DNA of 64,000 bases from Methylumidiphilus sp963753955. GTDB taxonomy: Bacteria > Pseudomonadota > Gammaproteobacteria > Methylococcales > Methylococcaceae. Below are positions 35,973 through 45,407 of this stretch, piece by piece (the first letter of the stretch is position 1; the number at the start of each line of letters is the position of its first letter). The translations under genes were made by a program, and so were the position numbers. The stretch lies in the NCBI GenBank assembly GCA_963753955.1, contig CAVWEM010000022.1:88002-152001 (forward strand), read 5' to 3'. The notes beneath the pieces were generated by a model that saw only the letters and a program-made list of their open reading frames with translations, made no database searches and had not been told where the DNA came from.

Positions 35973-36314
35973 TCAATAAGTCGGCATCGATGCATCGACT
36001 TGTCCGGCCCAAGCGGCCACGCCCCCAGCCAGATTGATGACATTGGCAAAGCCTTTGCCAATGAGAAAGTTGGCGACCTGTGCGCTTCTCATGCCGTGAT
36101 GGCAGATGACCACTGTTTCCCGTTGCGGGTCTAGCTCGGCCAACCTGGCGGAGATTTGGCCCATGGGGATGTTGACACTGCCTTGGATATGGCAGTAGCC
36201 AAATTCGTGCGGCTCACGCACATCCAGCAGCAACGGAGAGGCTTCGCCGTTGCGCAGGCATTGGCTCAGTTCGGTGGCGGTGATTTGTCGCATGGCGTTC
36301 GTGGCTCCGTTCAA
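35973..36314 (-). CDS. Rhodanese-domain sulfurtransferase
   Basis: A single-domain rhodanese of 106-113 residues. LLLDVREPHEFGYCHI leads to the active-site loop VICHHGMRSAQVANFL with catalytic Cys, ending in INLAGGVAAW. The true start may be ATG 36293 (MRQITATEL), which has GGAG at a suitable distance, rather than 36314. It is probably cotranscribed with dtd. Confidence 0.9.
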   Translation of the reverse strand: MNGATNAMRQITATELSQCLRNGEASPLLLDVREPHEFGYCHIQGSVNIPMGQISARLAELDPQRETVVICHHGMRSAQVANFLIGKGFANVINLAGGVAAWAGQVDASMPTY

Positions 36315-36619
36315 AATTCCGGAAAATCCGGCAATGACGGCTATTTTAGGCCAAAACAGCGGACATCAAAAAAAACCAGGGGCGGAGTGAGGGAAAACGA
36401 GAGGGATAGGTTAGGATAGGCAAGAAAAAAGCAGAATCGTGATGGTAGAGTAGCCGGCCCCTGGGTTGCAGTCCTGAAGAGAGGTTATGCGATGTATAAT
36501 ACAGCACTCTCCATGCCATTCCCTGGAACCATTGAATCCCAAGACTTTAGCCCAATCGTGGACGCATACGACCAACAACTGTATGTGATATGCCACAGCA
36601 GAATTCGTGAAACCCCACT
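36315..36619. other. Intergenic region without a convincing gene
   Basis: A purine-rich stretch (36360-36440) lies between the divergent rhodanese and spermidine-synthase-like genes. A 50-codon plus-strand ORF (36492-36644, MYNTALSMPF) overlaps the start of the next gene, but it has no clear ribosome-binding site or similarity, so I do not call it. Confidence 0.4.
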
Positions 36620-37393
36620 ATGCAACGCTACGGCGGAGAATTGATTTACCACGGGCGAGACGCAGACGGTGTGTTGGAAGTGGTCGATACCTATGGCGTC
36701 CGCGCCCTGCACTTCGGCACCTCGCCCCGGCAAAGCGCCCTGTCCCTTGAAAATCCGCAACGCCTGGAATTGGCCTACATCCGGGCCATGCTCAGCCCGC
36801 TGCTGTTCGTCGGCGACCCGCGCAGGGTGTTGCTGATAGGCTTGGGCGGTGGATCGCTGGCTAGGTTCCTGCTGGAACAATTTCCCGACTGTCGGCTGGA
36901 TGCCGTGGAACGCAGGGCCGGGGTCGCCGAAATCGCCCATGCCTATTTCGGCCTGCCCCGCGTCGAGCGCCTAACCATCCACATCACCGACGCTTGCCAG
37001 CAAGTTGAGGCCCTAAGCGCGCACAGGCCGCAGGATTATGATTTGATCCTGGTCGATGCCTACGACCATCTGGGCATGGATGCCTCCGTCAACGCCCCGG
37101 ATTTTCTTGCCAACTGCGTCCGCCTTTTGCGTCCCCAAGGCGTCTTGTCGATGAACCTATGGGGAACCCACGCGGTCACGCTCAGGCAATCGACCGTTTT
37201 GCTGAAACGCTATTTTCCAGGGCGGGCGCTCAGGCTGGCGGTGCCTAATCGGGGCAATGTGATCGGCTTGGGGCTGGGCGAAGAGGTCGACCCATCCAAC
37301 CTACGACGGTTGCATCCCCATGCCCGCGAGCTGGAAATCCGGATGGGACTGGAAATGCCTTATTTTCTGCGCAATTTGCGTCCCATTGCTTAA
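36620..37393 (+). CDS. Spermidine synthase-like methyltransferase-fold protein
   Basis: A 257-residue protein of the SpeE-like superfamily. The nucleotide-binding loop VLLIGLGGGSLARFLLEQ is followed by LDAVERRAGV and YDLILVDAYDHLG, the aminopropyltransferase pattern. The N-terminal substrate domain is shorter than in true SpeE, and a bona fide speE is at 56054. It may be an aminopropyl- or methyltransferase of another substrate. It precedes trmB by 6 bases. Confidence 0.8.
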   Translation: MQRYGGELIYHGRDADGVLEVVDTYGVRALHFGTSPRQSALSLENPQRLELAYIRAMLSPLLFVGDPRRVLLIGLGGGSLARFLLEQFPDCRLDAVERRAGVAEIAHAYFGLPRVERLTIHITDACQQVEALSAHRPQDYDLILVDAYDHLGMDASVNAPDFLANCVRLLRPQGVLSMNLWGTHAVTLRQSTVLLKRYFPGRALRLAVPNRGNVIGLGLGEEVDPSNLRRLHPHARELEIRMGLEMPYFLRNLRPIA

Positions 37394-37399
37394 ACGACC

Positions 37400-38119
37400 A
37401 TGACCGTCGAATCCATGAACACATCGGAAACCAACAGGCAACGACCCATCCGCAGTTTCGTGCTGCGCCAAGGCCGCATCACCTCGGCGCAGAACGCGGC
37501 GCTGGAAAATCTCTGGCCGGTTTTCGGCCTCGACCCCGAGCTGGCTTTCAAACCCCAAGAGGCTTTCGGGCGGGCAGCGCCGTTGATCCTGGAAATCGGC
37601 TTCGGCAACGGGGAAAGCTTGGCGCAGATGGCACTGGGCGCCCCGGAGAAGAATTTCCTCGGCATCGAGGTGCATCGGCCGGGAGTGGGGCATTTGCTGC
37701 TGAAGGTGGAAGAGCTAGGCTTGCGCAATGTCCGGGTGTATTGCACGGACGCGGTGGAAATCTTGCGCGACAGAATCGCTGAAAACAGCCTGGACGGCAT
37801 CCAGGTTTTTTTTCCCGACCCCTGGCATAAGAAACGCCATCACAAGCGGCGGCTGATCAACAGCGAATTCGTAGCCCTGTTAGCCGACAGGCTGAAGCCC
37901 GGCGGCATCCTGCATTGCGCCACTGATTGGGAAGATTACGCGGAAAAGATGCTAGAGGTCTTGGAGGCCACGCCTAGCCTACGCAATCAGGCGGGGAAAG
38001 GCAGCTTCAGCGAACGGCCGGTCTATCGGCCACCGACCAAATTCGAAGCGCGCGGCCAGCGCCTAGGGCATGGCGTGTGGGATTTGCTGTTCGAGAGGAT
38101 TGGCCGCAACCACGCCTAG
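37400..38119 (+). CDS. trmB: tRNA (guanine-N7-)-methyltransferase TrmB
   Basis: A 239-residue SAM-dependent enzyme for m7G46 of tRNA. The SAM motif is LILEIGFGNGESLAQMA, and the family-specific FFPDPWHKKRHHKRRLI follows near residue 137. The N-terminus RPIRSFVLRQGRIT is typical. Its stop overlaps the dynamin gene stop region on the other strand by 4 bases. Confidence 0.95.
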   Translation: MTVESMNTSETNRQRPIRSFVLRQGRITSAQNAALENLWPVFGLDPELAFKPQEAFGRAAPLILEIGFGNGESLAQMALGAPEKNFLGIEVHRPGVGHLLLKVEELGLRNVRVYCTDAVEILRDRIAENSLDGIQVFFPDPWHKKRHHKRRLINSEFVALLADRLKPGGILHCATDWEDYAEKMLEVLEATPSLRNQAGKGSFSERPVYRPPTKFEARGQRLGHGVWDLLFERIGRNHA

Positions 38120-40071
38120 CCGTGATCGGGATTAGCGGTCTGGATCTCGTCAGATTCTGGGGACAGGATATGCTGGATTTGCTTCAGGCTACGGTACTGC
38201 TTCTGCAATGGCACCAACTTTTTTTCCAGTTCGGCTATCTCGACATCCAGGGTTTCACTAGACTCGTTCACCTTGCGCAGAACCTCCAGCCGACTTTCGA
38301 TCATCCGCTTGCGGTCTTTGATGCGGCGCACCAAAGGGGCCAGTGCGCTGGCTCCCCAAGCGGTGGCCTCCTGGTTGGCTTGGACGAACAGGTCGCGGGC
38401 TTCCGCGATGACAGTGCTATAGAGTTTGTGAACCACGCTGCTCTGCTCCATCAGCGTGGCGGCGGCACTTTGGCGGAACTCCTCGCCTTCCTCGAAAATC
38501 CTCTCCAACTCGACTTGGTGATTGCGCAATGAAAAAGCCGCCGGCTTCAAATCGTTGAAACCATGCTCGTCTTCAAACCGGCTATAGATGGCCTTAGTCA
38601 GTTGCCGGGTTTCCTCAGTGATTCCCGTGGCTTTTTCCATCGTTGTATGCAACTCATCAAAAAGTTTTTTCATCTCAACTTTCATGCCCACCGTGGTCAG
38701 GCTGGTCACCATCTGCTTGCGGGCGTTTCTGACGATGGGGTCGATGGTGCTTGCCGATAACGCTTCAACCAACAGCCTGACCTGCACCACGAATACTTTG
38801 CGTCCGGATTGGAAACTGTCCACGCTGGCCAAATAACGGGTTTGCTGCTCGCGGGTTTCCGCCATCAAGTGGCTGGTCATGTCCTGGTTTTTCACATCGA
38901 TCTGGCGCATCCCTTGCAGTTGGCGCTCGGCGTCCACGACCTCGATTTCGAGATGACTCAAGGACTCGTGGATGAGCCGCCCCACACTAGCGGTCACCGT
39001 CTCGCGCAGCAACGCCTGCCGGTCACGGATGACGGTGCCGGACAAATATTCCTCGATGTTCTTCAGCCTGCTTTTTTCCAGCAACACATCATCGCGCTTG
39101 ACCTTGGCCAACAAGGCCTGTTTGGCTGAAACCGGGAAGATCAGCACTTCGTCCACACCCAAGATCTTGGCGGTCTCGCTGACCTGCGAACGTATGGATT
39201 TTTCCGTCGCCTCTTCGCCCCCCAGATCGCCCCACATGGAGTCGATCTTGTTCAACACCACTGCCAAGCCTTTTTTGCCGGCATGGCGCGAGCCGCGCAC
39301 ATGGTTGCTCCACATGTCGAGGTCGCTTTTGGTCACGCCAGTGTCGGCGGCCAGCACGAAAATGATCGCTTGGGCGCTGGGCAACATGCGCAAAGTCAGT
39401 TCCGGCTCCGCGCCCAAGGCATTCAGGCCAGGCGTGTCGAGTATCGACAAGCCTTCCTTGAGCAATTTGTGCGGGAAACTGATCAAGGCGTGGCGCCAAC
39501 AGGGAATTTCTACGGTACCGGGCAAGCCAGACGAGCCGCCTCCGTGGATTTCCTCGTTGTAAAGCCCAAGCTTGACGGCATCACTGTAGGAGACTTTTTT
39601 GACCGCCGCCAACTCCTGGAAAGCCTCCTGCATTTGCACGGGAGAAGTGTGGTCCAAGTCGATCTGCAACCAGGCGAACGGGCGCTGCTTGTGTTCGCTC
39701 AAGGTGATGTCGCTAAGCCGGGTTTCAATCGGCAGCAGGCGGATGTAACTGCCCTCCGCAGGGTCATAAAAAATTTCGGTGGGACACATGGTCGTCCGCC
39801 CCGGCAGGGAAGGCAGCAGCCGCACCCCCGTGTCCGAGAAGAAAAGGGCGTTGATCAGTTCCGTCTTGCCACGGGAAAACTCCGCCGCGAACGCCACCAC
39901 CAAGCGGTCGTTACGCAGGCTTTCCCGCATGTTCTGAATCGTCTCATGAATCCCTTCGCCGCCAACCTCATAGGTGTCAAGCCACTGGGTGTACTGATCC
40001 ATCGCCTGAATCAGTTGTTCCCGCCACTGCCCGTATCCGTGCAGTTTTTCTTGGAGCTGAATGATGCTCAT
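38116..40071 (-). CDS. Dynamin-family GTPase
   Basis: A 651-residue dynamin-like protein. The G1 loop is AEFSRGKTELINAL (near residue 63), a TT-containing G2 is GRTTMCPTE, G3 is LDTPGL, and G4 is VLNKID. The long C-terminal part is helical and coiled, for example SSETLDVEIAELEKKL near the end. Bacterial dynamin-like proteins act in membrane remodelling, chromosome partition (CrfC) or phage resistance; which applies here is not clear. Confidence 0.88.
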   Translation of the reverse strand: MSIIQLQEKLHGYGQWREQLIQAMDQYTQWLDTYEVGGEGIHETIQNMRESLRNDRLVVAFAAEFSRGKTELINALFFSDTGVRLLPSLPGRTTMCPTEIFYDPAEGSYIRLLPIETRLSDITLSEHKQRPFAWLQIDLDHTSPVQMQEAFQELAAVKKVSYSDAVKLGLYNEEIHGGGSSGLPGTVEIPCWRHALISFPHKLLKEGLSILDTPGLNALGAEPELTLRMLPSAQAIIFVLAADTGVTKSDLDMWSNHVRGSRHAGKKGLAVVLNKIDSMWGDLGGEEATEKSIRSQVSETAKILGVDEVLIFPVSAKQALLAKVKRDDVLLEKSRLKNIEEYLSGTVIRDRQALLRETVTASVGRLIHESLSHLEIEVVDAERQLQGMRQIDVKNQDMTSHLMAETREQQTRYLASVDSFQSGRKVFVVQVRLLVEALSASTIDPIVRNARKQMVTSLTTVGMKVEMKKLFDELHTTMEKATGITEETRQLTKAIYSRFEDEHGFNDLKPAAFSLRNHQVELERIFEEGEEFRQSAAATLMEQSSVVHKLYSTVIAEARDLFVQANQEATAWGASALAPLVRRIKDRKRMIESRLEVLRKVNESSETLDVEIAELEKKLVPLQKQYRSLKQIQHILSPESDEIQTANPDHG

Positions 40072-40155
40072 CTCTGGCCTTTGATCATGTCATCCCGTCA
40101 AACAGGCTATAAGCCCACAAGTGAAGCTAAATTTTAGAGCAATTCCGTTCGCAGT

Positions 40156-40731
40156 CTAGTTTAACATGGCGATCAGTTGCTGAAGAGGCGGCAAAATCAC
40201 CATTTTGGCGAACTGAAGGACGATCAGCGCCAACAGAGGGGAAAGATCCACCCCCCCCATCGGCGGCAGGACACGGCGGATTCCGCGCAACAATGGCTCG
40301 GTCAAATTATGTAGCAAGGATATGGCCGGATTGTAGCCGCCGGGCGCGAACCAGCTCAATAGCGCGGAAATGAGGATGGAAAAAAAGAAGATGTCGTACA
40401 GCACTTCCAACAACTGCGCGAATGCCGCCACGGCCAAGCTGGCTGGGCTAATCCGGAATTGCTGGAGGGAGGATACTAGATAGATGTCCAGAGATTGCAA
40501 TACCAGCATCAGCACCACGGAAGCCGTGTCCATGCGACCGATGGATGGAATGAACCGCCGCAACTGGCGCAGGGGCGGATGGGTTAGCTTCACCAGAAAT
40601 TGCGAAATCGGATTGTAAAAATCCGCTTCCTGCCACTGCAACAGGAAGCGCAACATCAAGGCAAAAACATAAAGGCCAAACAAAGTCTCGACGAGGAAAA
40701 CCGCCGGGCCGGCCAAGTAGCTTTCGCTCAT
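40156..40731 (-). CDS. YggT family membrane protein
   Basis: A 191-residue inner-membrane protein made of two YggT repeats, each with two membrane segments. LFGLYVFALMLRFLLQW and FFSILISALLSWFAPGG begin the two repeats, and PL-R-IRR-(I/V)P motifs (PPLRQLRRFIPSIG, EPLLRGIRRVLPPMG) are present in each. Its ATG overlaps the proC stop; proC-yggT is a conserved gene pair. Function is unsettled (osmotic or membrane homeostasis). Confidence 0.9.
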   Translation of the reverse strand: MSESYLAGPAVFLVETLFGLYVFALMLRFLLQWQEADFYNPISQFLVKLTHPPLRQLRRFIPSIGRMDTASVVLMLVLQSLDIYLVSSLQQFRISPASLAVAAFAQLLEVLYDIFFFSILISALLSWFAPGGYNPAISLLHNLTEPLLRGIRRVLPPMGGVDLSPLLALIVLQFAKMVILPPLQQLIAMLN

Positions 40732-41558
40732 TGTCCATCCCCCAGTTCCCTAGACAACTCGACCGCGCGGTTCTCGGCCGCCCGCATCGCATCCAGGACC
40801 AATGTCCGCAACCCACCCTCCTCGAAGCTCCCTATGGCCCGTTCCGTGGTGCCGCCCGGCGAAGTCACTTTGCGGCGCAGATCGGCGGGGGATTCGTCCG
40901 ACTCGATGGCCAACCGCGCCGCACCCAAGGCGGTCTGCTGGGTCAACAGGCGCGCCGTCTGCGGTGCCAGACCCAATTTCAACGCAGCCTCCTCCATGGC
41001 CTCCATGAATAAGAAGAAATAGGCCGGCCCGCTGCCGGACAGGGCGGTGACGGCGTCCAGCAACTCTTCCCGCTCCACCCACACCGCCACACCCACCGCC
41101 CGCAACACCGCCTCGGCGCGGCTGCGCTGTTCGGCGCTGATGTTATCGTTGCCATGCAAGGCGGTCGCGCCGGTTTTCACCAGGGCCGGGGTATTCGGCA
41201 TGCAGCGCACGATGTCGTTGCCGCCACCCAGCCAACGGTCGATGGAAGCTTCGGTCACGCCGGCGGCCAGGGAGATGACCAACGGCTGGCAGCGTTGCAC
41301 CGTGGCCGCCAGCCCCAAGGAGACCTCGCGCATGGCTTGGGGTTTGACCGCCAACACCAGGACTTGCGCGTTCTCGACCACGGTCAGGTTGTTGGCCGTG
41401 GTGTTGACGCCGAAACGGCTGGCGAGCGAATCAAGCTTTTCCGAGTCGGGATCGGACGCCCAGATTTTTTTAGGGTCGTAGCCGTCCGCCCACAGCCCGG
41501 CAATCAAGCTGCCCGCCATATTGCCCGCGCCGATGAAGCCAATAGTCTGTTGTTTCAT
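40728..41558 (-). CDS. proC: Pyrroline-5-carboxylate reductase ProC
   Basis: A 276-residue NAD(P)H-dependent enzyme for the last step of proline synthesis. The Rossmann motif IGFIGAGNMAGSLIAGL is at the N-terminus, CMPNTPALVKTGATAL and the SGSGPAYFFLFMEAM signature follow, and KVTSPGGTTERAI is near the C-terminus. ATG 41558 is used instead of 41591 because it places the Rossmann motif normally. Confidence 0.96.
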   Translation of the reverse strand: MKQQTIGFIGAGNMAGSLIAGLWADGYDPKKIWASDPDSEKLDSLASRFGVNTTANNLTVVENAQVLVLAVKPQAMREVSLGLAATVQRCQPLVISLAAGVTEASIDRWLGGGNDIVRCMPNTPALVKTGATALHGNDNISAEQRSRAEAVLRAVGVAVWVEREELLDAVTALSGSGPAYFFLFMEAMEEAALKLGLAPQTARLLTQQTALGAARLAIESDESPADLRRKVTSPGGTTERAIGSFEEGGLRTLVLDAMRAAENRAVELSRELGDGQ

Positions 41559-41697
41559 AGCTGTCCGAAGTTGATCCGTTAAATGCCGCATATTCTAACC
41601 CAGAGAATGCGCTTGCCGTAAATCGCCGGGAATTGAGGATTGCCCAAGGCACAAGCAGAACCGCAGAAGCCCCGCCAACTGGCACACTTCATCATTC

Positions 41698-41741
41698 CGT
41701 CACCGGCCCGTAACGGTTTTATCACTTAGCCTCCGTATCTT
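41698..41741 (+). promoter_or_regulatory. Possible degenerate Pho box and -10 upstream of olsB
   Basis: CGTCAC (41698), CGTAAC (41709) and TATCAC (41720) are spaced exactly 11 bases apart, like PhoB half-sites (TGTCAT), and TATCTT (41736-41741) follows at a -10 distance. Only 11 of 18 half-site positions match, so this is weak and rests on the spacing and on the known PhoB control of olsB in other bacteria. Confidence 0.35.
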
Positions 41742-41772
41742 AGGTAGTTCAAATGCCTATACGGGAGTTTTC

Positions 41773-42564
41773 ATGTCAGCACTAGAGAAAGAAGCGCACA
41801 AAGTCCGGACTCACCGTTACTTGGCGGAAGTCGCCCGAGACGAAAGCACAATCCGTGCGACCCAGGGATTGCGTTACCGGGTTTTCGCCGAGGAGATGGG
41901 GGCCCGCCTGCATACGCGCATAGCCGGGCTGGACTATGACGAAATCGACGATTATTGCGACCATCTGCTGGTGCGCGAAATCAACACCGGCCACATTGTC
42001 GCATGCACCCGCTTGCTGACGGACACGCAAGCCGCAAAGCTCGGCCATTTCTATTCTGAAGATGAATTCGACCTAACCAGTGTGCGCACCCTGCCCGGCC
42101 GCTTCCTGGAAATTGGCCGTACTTGCGTCGATCCCTGCCATCGTGGCAGCGTCGTGCTGTCCACGCTCTGGAACGGGCTGGCCGAGTACGTCTACCGGGG
42201 CGGCTTCAACTACCTGATGGGTTGCGCCAGCATCACGCCGGGGCCGCATGGCTTCGCGGTCGATGCGGTTTACCGCCAGATCGAACCCCGGCAATTCGGC
42301 CCGGAGGAACTGGCGGTCCGGTCGAAAAACCCGGTTCCCGCCTGGAAGCGCTGCCAGCAAGATGAAAGCGGCATCCCGCCATTGTTGCAAGCTTATCTAC
42401 GCCTAGGTGCGCAAGTCTGCGGAGACCCTTACTGGGACGAAGACTTCAACGTCATGGATGTGTTCATCCTGCTGGATTTGACGCGCCTGCAAAACCGCTA
42501 TGAAAAACGCTACATCGCCACCAAGTCACAGGATGTCCATGCGACGATCACGGCAATGGCTTAA
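41773..42564 (+). CDS. olsB: Ornithine N-acyltransferase OlsB (GNAT fold)
   Basis: A 263-residue hemolysin-like GNAT acyltransferase. Family features are ATQGLRYRVFAEEMGARL near residue 30, CDHLLVREINTGHIVACTRL, and FLEIGRTCVDPCHRG. OlsB transfers a 3-hydroxyacyl group from ACP to ornithine to give lyso-ornithine lipid. The downstream olsA supports this assignment over a PEP-CTERM-associated acyltransferase. GGGAG precedes ATG 41773. Confidence 0.82.
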   Translation: MSALEKEAHKVRTHRYLAEVARDESTIRATQGLRYRVFAEEMGARLHTRIAGLDYDEIDDYCDHLLVREINTGHIVACTRLLTDTQAAKLGHFYSEDEFDLTSVRTLPGRFLEIGRTCVDPCHRGSVVLSTLWNGLAEYVYRGGFNYLMGCASITPGPHGFAVDAVYRQIEPRQFGPEELAVRSKNPVPAWKRCQQDESGIPPLLQAYLRLGAQVCGDPYWDEDFNVMDVFILLDLTRLQNRYEKRYIATKSQDVHATITAMA

Positions 42565-43321
42565 AGCCGCGCTTATCGCGGGCATGTTCCTGTGGGGCGT
42601 GGCCGCGACGGGTTTCATCTGGCCTTTGTCAACCCTGCTATTGGGTCGCCGGGCGGTTTATTTGCAAGAACTCATCCGCCGCCATTGGTGCCATACGATC
42701 TGCCACATCCTTAACATCCAGGTGGAAACCGTCGGCAATCCCAGCCCGGAAACCCGGCTATGGGTCGCCAACCACATTTCCTGGTTGGACATCATCATTT
42801 TAGGGGCTAGGCACCCGCTGCTGTTCATCGCCAAGGCTGAAGTGGCCGATTGGCCGGTGATGGGTTATCTGGCCCGCCGCCTAGGCACCTTGTTCGTGCG
42901 CCGGGGCGACACGGAGCAAACTTCCTCCATCGCGGAACAGATGGCTTGGCAGTTGCGCCAAGGTCGGCAGATCATGCTATTCCCCGAAGGCACCACGACC
43001 GACGGCGGGCGTGTGCTGCGCTTCCATTCCAAACTGCTGCACCCGGCACAACTAACCCATGTCCAAGTGCAAGCCATTGGCTTGGAATACCAAAGCGAGG
43101 CCAGGGAATACGCGCCCTTCATCGGCGAAGAAGATTTCTTTCCCCATCTGCTGCGAATCCTCAAACTTGAGCGCATCCCCCTGCGTGTCCACTACTGCCA
43201 GCCATTGCCCTCCGGCCTGCACCGCGATGTCCTCGCGCAAACCATGCGCAAGCAAGTCTTGGCGGCCCTTTTTCCCCAGCCTGAGGATAAAAGCCGCAAA
43301 CTTGGCAATGCGGAGGCATGA
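42539..43321 (+). CDS. olsA: Lyso-ornithine lipid O-acyltransferase OlsA (PlsC family)
   Basis: A 260-residue 1-acylglycerol-phosphate acyltransferase-type protein. The catalytic HX4D motif is in WVANHISWLDIIIL, the second block is GTLFVRRGD, and the third is MLFPEGTTTDGG. One N-terminal membrane segment (LIAGMFLWGVAATGFIW) anchors it. The start is 42539 with AGGA upstream; 42533 is also possible. It overlaps olsB by 26 bases, so the two should act in sequence to make phosphorus-free ornithine lipids. Confidence 0.85.
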   Translation: MRRSRQWLKAALIAGMFLWGVAATGFIWPLSTLLLGRRAVYLQELIRRHWCHTICHILNIQVETVGNPSPETRLWVANHISWLDIIILGARHPLLFIAKAEVADWPVMGYLARRLGTLFVRRGDTEQTSSIAEQMAWQLRQGRQIMLFPEGTTTDGGRVLRFHSKLLHPAQLTHVQVQAIGLEYQSEAREYAPFIGEEDFFPHLLRILKLERIPLRVHYCQPLPSGLHRDVLAQTMRKQVLAALFPQPEDKSRKLGNAEA

Positions 43322-43353
43322 AGCCGCCCACGACGTGGGCAGTTATGGCGATC

Positions 43354-44133
43354 CTACACCTTCGCCAACCAATCCCAGACCGTCGCCGCAACCCATTCAG
43401 GATCGTCCAAGGGCAAATCATGCCCGGCCCAAGGATGGGTTTGTGGTGCCAAATTCCACAACCGGGCAATGGCTTCCGTGCATCCGGGATCGACCATGCG
43501 GTCGCCTAAGCTGTTCAATAACAGCAGCGGAATAGCCGGTTTTTCATGGGGTGGGCGAAACCGGGCCGCCGCCCACAGTTGGCGGAACACATTGTCGAGC
43601 CGCACGGGATGGCACCGGTGGATGGCGACGCGGTTTTCGATCAGGCCGGTCTTCGGCGGACTCAGCGCGGAAGTCAGTTCGAGGATCAAACCCTCACGTT
43701 TCGCCACATCTGCCGTCGCGGCGATGCGGGCGAGCAGCGGCCAACAATACCAGGAAAGGCGTTGGCGCAAGGGACTCAGGCCGCGCAGGCTGGTGTTTAT
43801 CAGCACCGCCCCGGCCAGCTCGGCGGGATGCCGACGTGCCCATTCCACCGCGACCATGCCCCCCAAAGAAATGGACAGCAAATAAAACGGTTGTCCGGCC
43901 TGCCCTTCCGCCTTCATCAGCTCCAAGGCATCTTGACGGGCCGCGTCCACCATCCCGCGGAGGGAAAGCGGGCTGGGCTGCCGCCAATGCCGGCCGTTGC
44001 CGGGCAGATCGACCAGATGTATCCGTGCGCCGGGAATGGCTTGGGCGAAGCGCACGGGGAAATCATCCCAGTGTGCGCTTTCCCTGACCAAACCGCGCAG
44101 GAAAACCCAGTGGGCAAGCTTACTTTCGTCCAT
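43354..44133 (-). CDS. Alpha/beta hydrolase
   Basis: A 259-residue hydrolase. The nucleophile elbow is YLLSISLGGMVAVEW (Gly position replaced, Ser-Ile-Ser-Leu-Gly), the oxyanion region is HWVFLRGLVRESAHW, the acid is in LLLNSLGDRMVDPG, and the catalytic His is in WAGHDLPLDD. The first residue of the usual GxSxG is Ser, a mild deviation. It overlaps the M14-type peptidase gene by 14 bases. The substrate is unknown. Confidence 0.8.
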   Translation of the reverse strand: MDESKLAHWVFLRGLVRESAHWDDFPVRFAQAIPGARIHLVDLPGNGRHWRQPSPLSLRGMVDAARQDALELMKAEGQAGQPFYLLSISLGGMVAVEWARRHPAELAGAVLINTSLRGLSPLRQRLSWYCWPLLARIAATADVAKREGLILELTSALSPPKTGLIENRVAIHRCHPVRLDNVFRQLWAAARFRPPHEKPAIPLLLLNSLGDRMVDPGCTEAIARLWNLAPQTHPWAGHDLPLDDPEWVAATVWDWLAKV

Positions 44134-45172
44134 ACCAAAGCTCTAGGCCCTGGGCGATGCGGCGCTCGCGCCGATGTCCGTCGGGAAATGCCCAAGGTTC
44201 CGGCGACTGCGTGGCACGGTAGAGAAAATCGAGCAGGTACAGATGCCGCCGCAGGATGCGCCGCTCCCGGTGCGGTATGCGGGGGTTGAACAGGCCGATG
44301 CGGGAGAAAAATTGCCACCAGTTTTTCTTCACCCAAAGCCAAGAGCCCAACTCCAGGGTGAAGGGAATGAAGCAGCCTTCCGGCTGGGCTACACGGTATC
44401 CGTCGTAGAGGTAATCCCACAAATCGCCATGGGCGAGATATTCCCGCGATTGCGGTTCGATGTGGTAGACATGACGGGCATAGGCGCGATCCAGCAAGTG
44501 CTTCAGCGCAAACACTTCCGCCACCCCGGCGAAAGGTTCGCGGGTCTTGGCGTAGGGAAACCACAGGCGATCCACGACGCCATAGCCGGAATGGATGTCG
44601 ATGCCGATGGCCAGCTTGGCAGGGAAAATTTCGCGGCGGACAAAATCACACACCGCCTGGGTCTCTGCTTCCATCGGAGCGCCCTCAATTCCGCGATACC
44701 AAGGCAGGCGCGGGGTCAGCCGGTGGCCACCGAACAAATGCCAAGGCTGCAAGCCGACCGCATCCACCGGCGCGTTGCGCATCAAATCGACGAAGTTGCC
44801 GTTGGCGCGCAGATGCAGCGACATGCCGACCGGATTGACCAGCGGTATCATCAACAAACGGGTGGACTCGAACATCCTTTGTGTGCTGCGATCCCAGCGG
44901 GCCAGTTCCAGCAGCGTTTGCAGGTAGGACAGAACCACCCGTGTGCCGATGCGCTCCAGCCCATGCACACCGCCAAACACGGCAAACACCGGGGCGGTGG
45001 GATCGTCGGGGCCGAAACTCAGTGCGAGCAGCGGAAGGGAGACGCCTTGATCCTCCAAGGTGGCGAGGGTTTCCACCCGTCCTAACCCGTGCATATGCTC
45101 GGTCATGAAGAGAAGTTCATCTAACTCGGGCAAGCTCTTGGCACCGTCGCGCCGATGATCGCCGGGATTCAC
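44120..45172 (-). CDS. M14-family zinc carboxypeptidase-like protein
   Basis: A 350-residue putative metallocarboxypeptidase. Zinc ligands are seen as HGLE in VFGGVHGLERIGTR and His in IGIDIHSGYG. NPVG and NGNFVDLMRN match the substrate-binding Asn-Arg region, and FTLELGSW gives the catalytic Glu. No signal peptide is visible, so it may act on cytoplasmic peptides or murein fragments. It is coupled to the downstream hydrolase. Confidence 0.82.
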   Translation of the reverse strand: MNPGDHRRDGAKSLPELDELLFMTEHMHGLGRVETLATLEDQGVSLPLLALSFGPDDPTAPVFAVFGGVHGLERIGTRVVLSYLQTLLELARWDRSTQRMFESTRLLMIPLVNPVGMSLHLRANGNFVDLMRNAPVDAVGLQPWHLFGGHRLTPRLPWYRGIEGAPMEAETQAVCDFVRREIFPAKLAIGIDIHSGYGVVDRLWFPYAKTREPFAGVAEVFALKHLLDRAYARHVYHIEPQSREYLAHGDLWDYLYDGYRVAQPEGCFIPFTLELGSWLWVKKNWWQFFSRIGLFNPRIPHRERRILRRHLYLLDFLYRATQSPEPWAFPDGHRRERRIAQGLELWYGRK

Positions 45173-45259
45173 GCCTGTCGCTCCTCGCTTAAATTAGGAC
45201 GGGTGAAGCTTAACATGCCAATATGACAATCCTTCACCGCCACGCGGGAAATACCTGAG

Positions 45260-45314
45260 TGTCATCAAACCGCCATATAACAGTTACCTCCCTGTCATAT
45301 CGACCCGCTATCCT
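45260..45314 (+). promoter_or_regulatory. Pho-box array and -10 element upstream of the GT4 gene
   Basis: Four consecutive 11-base units start at 45260, 45271, 45282 and 45293, reading TGTCATCAAAC, CGCCATATAAC, AGTTACCTCCC and TGTCATATCGA. Units one and four carry the exact TGTCAT half-site. The first two together match the enterobacterial Pho box consensus at 15 of 19 positions. TATCCT (45309-45314) follows at the distance seen in PhoB-activated promoters, where the Pho box replaces the -35. It lies about 100 bases before the start codon. Confidence 0.65.
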
Positions 45315-45407
45315 TACAAGAGGCGCGAGGACATCCTGTAGCGTCCGCAATGCGCCGAATCCCATTAAGCGCCGAACTATAGTGGTCACCGTCAGAGGAA
45401 TCCCGAG

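Noticed and set aside
36492..36644. 50-codon ORF before the spermidine-synthase-like gene
   Set aside because: It overlaps the next gene out of frame and has no ribosome-binding site or similarity.
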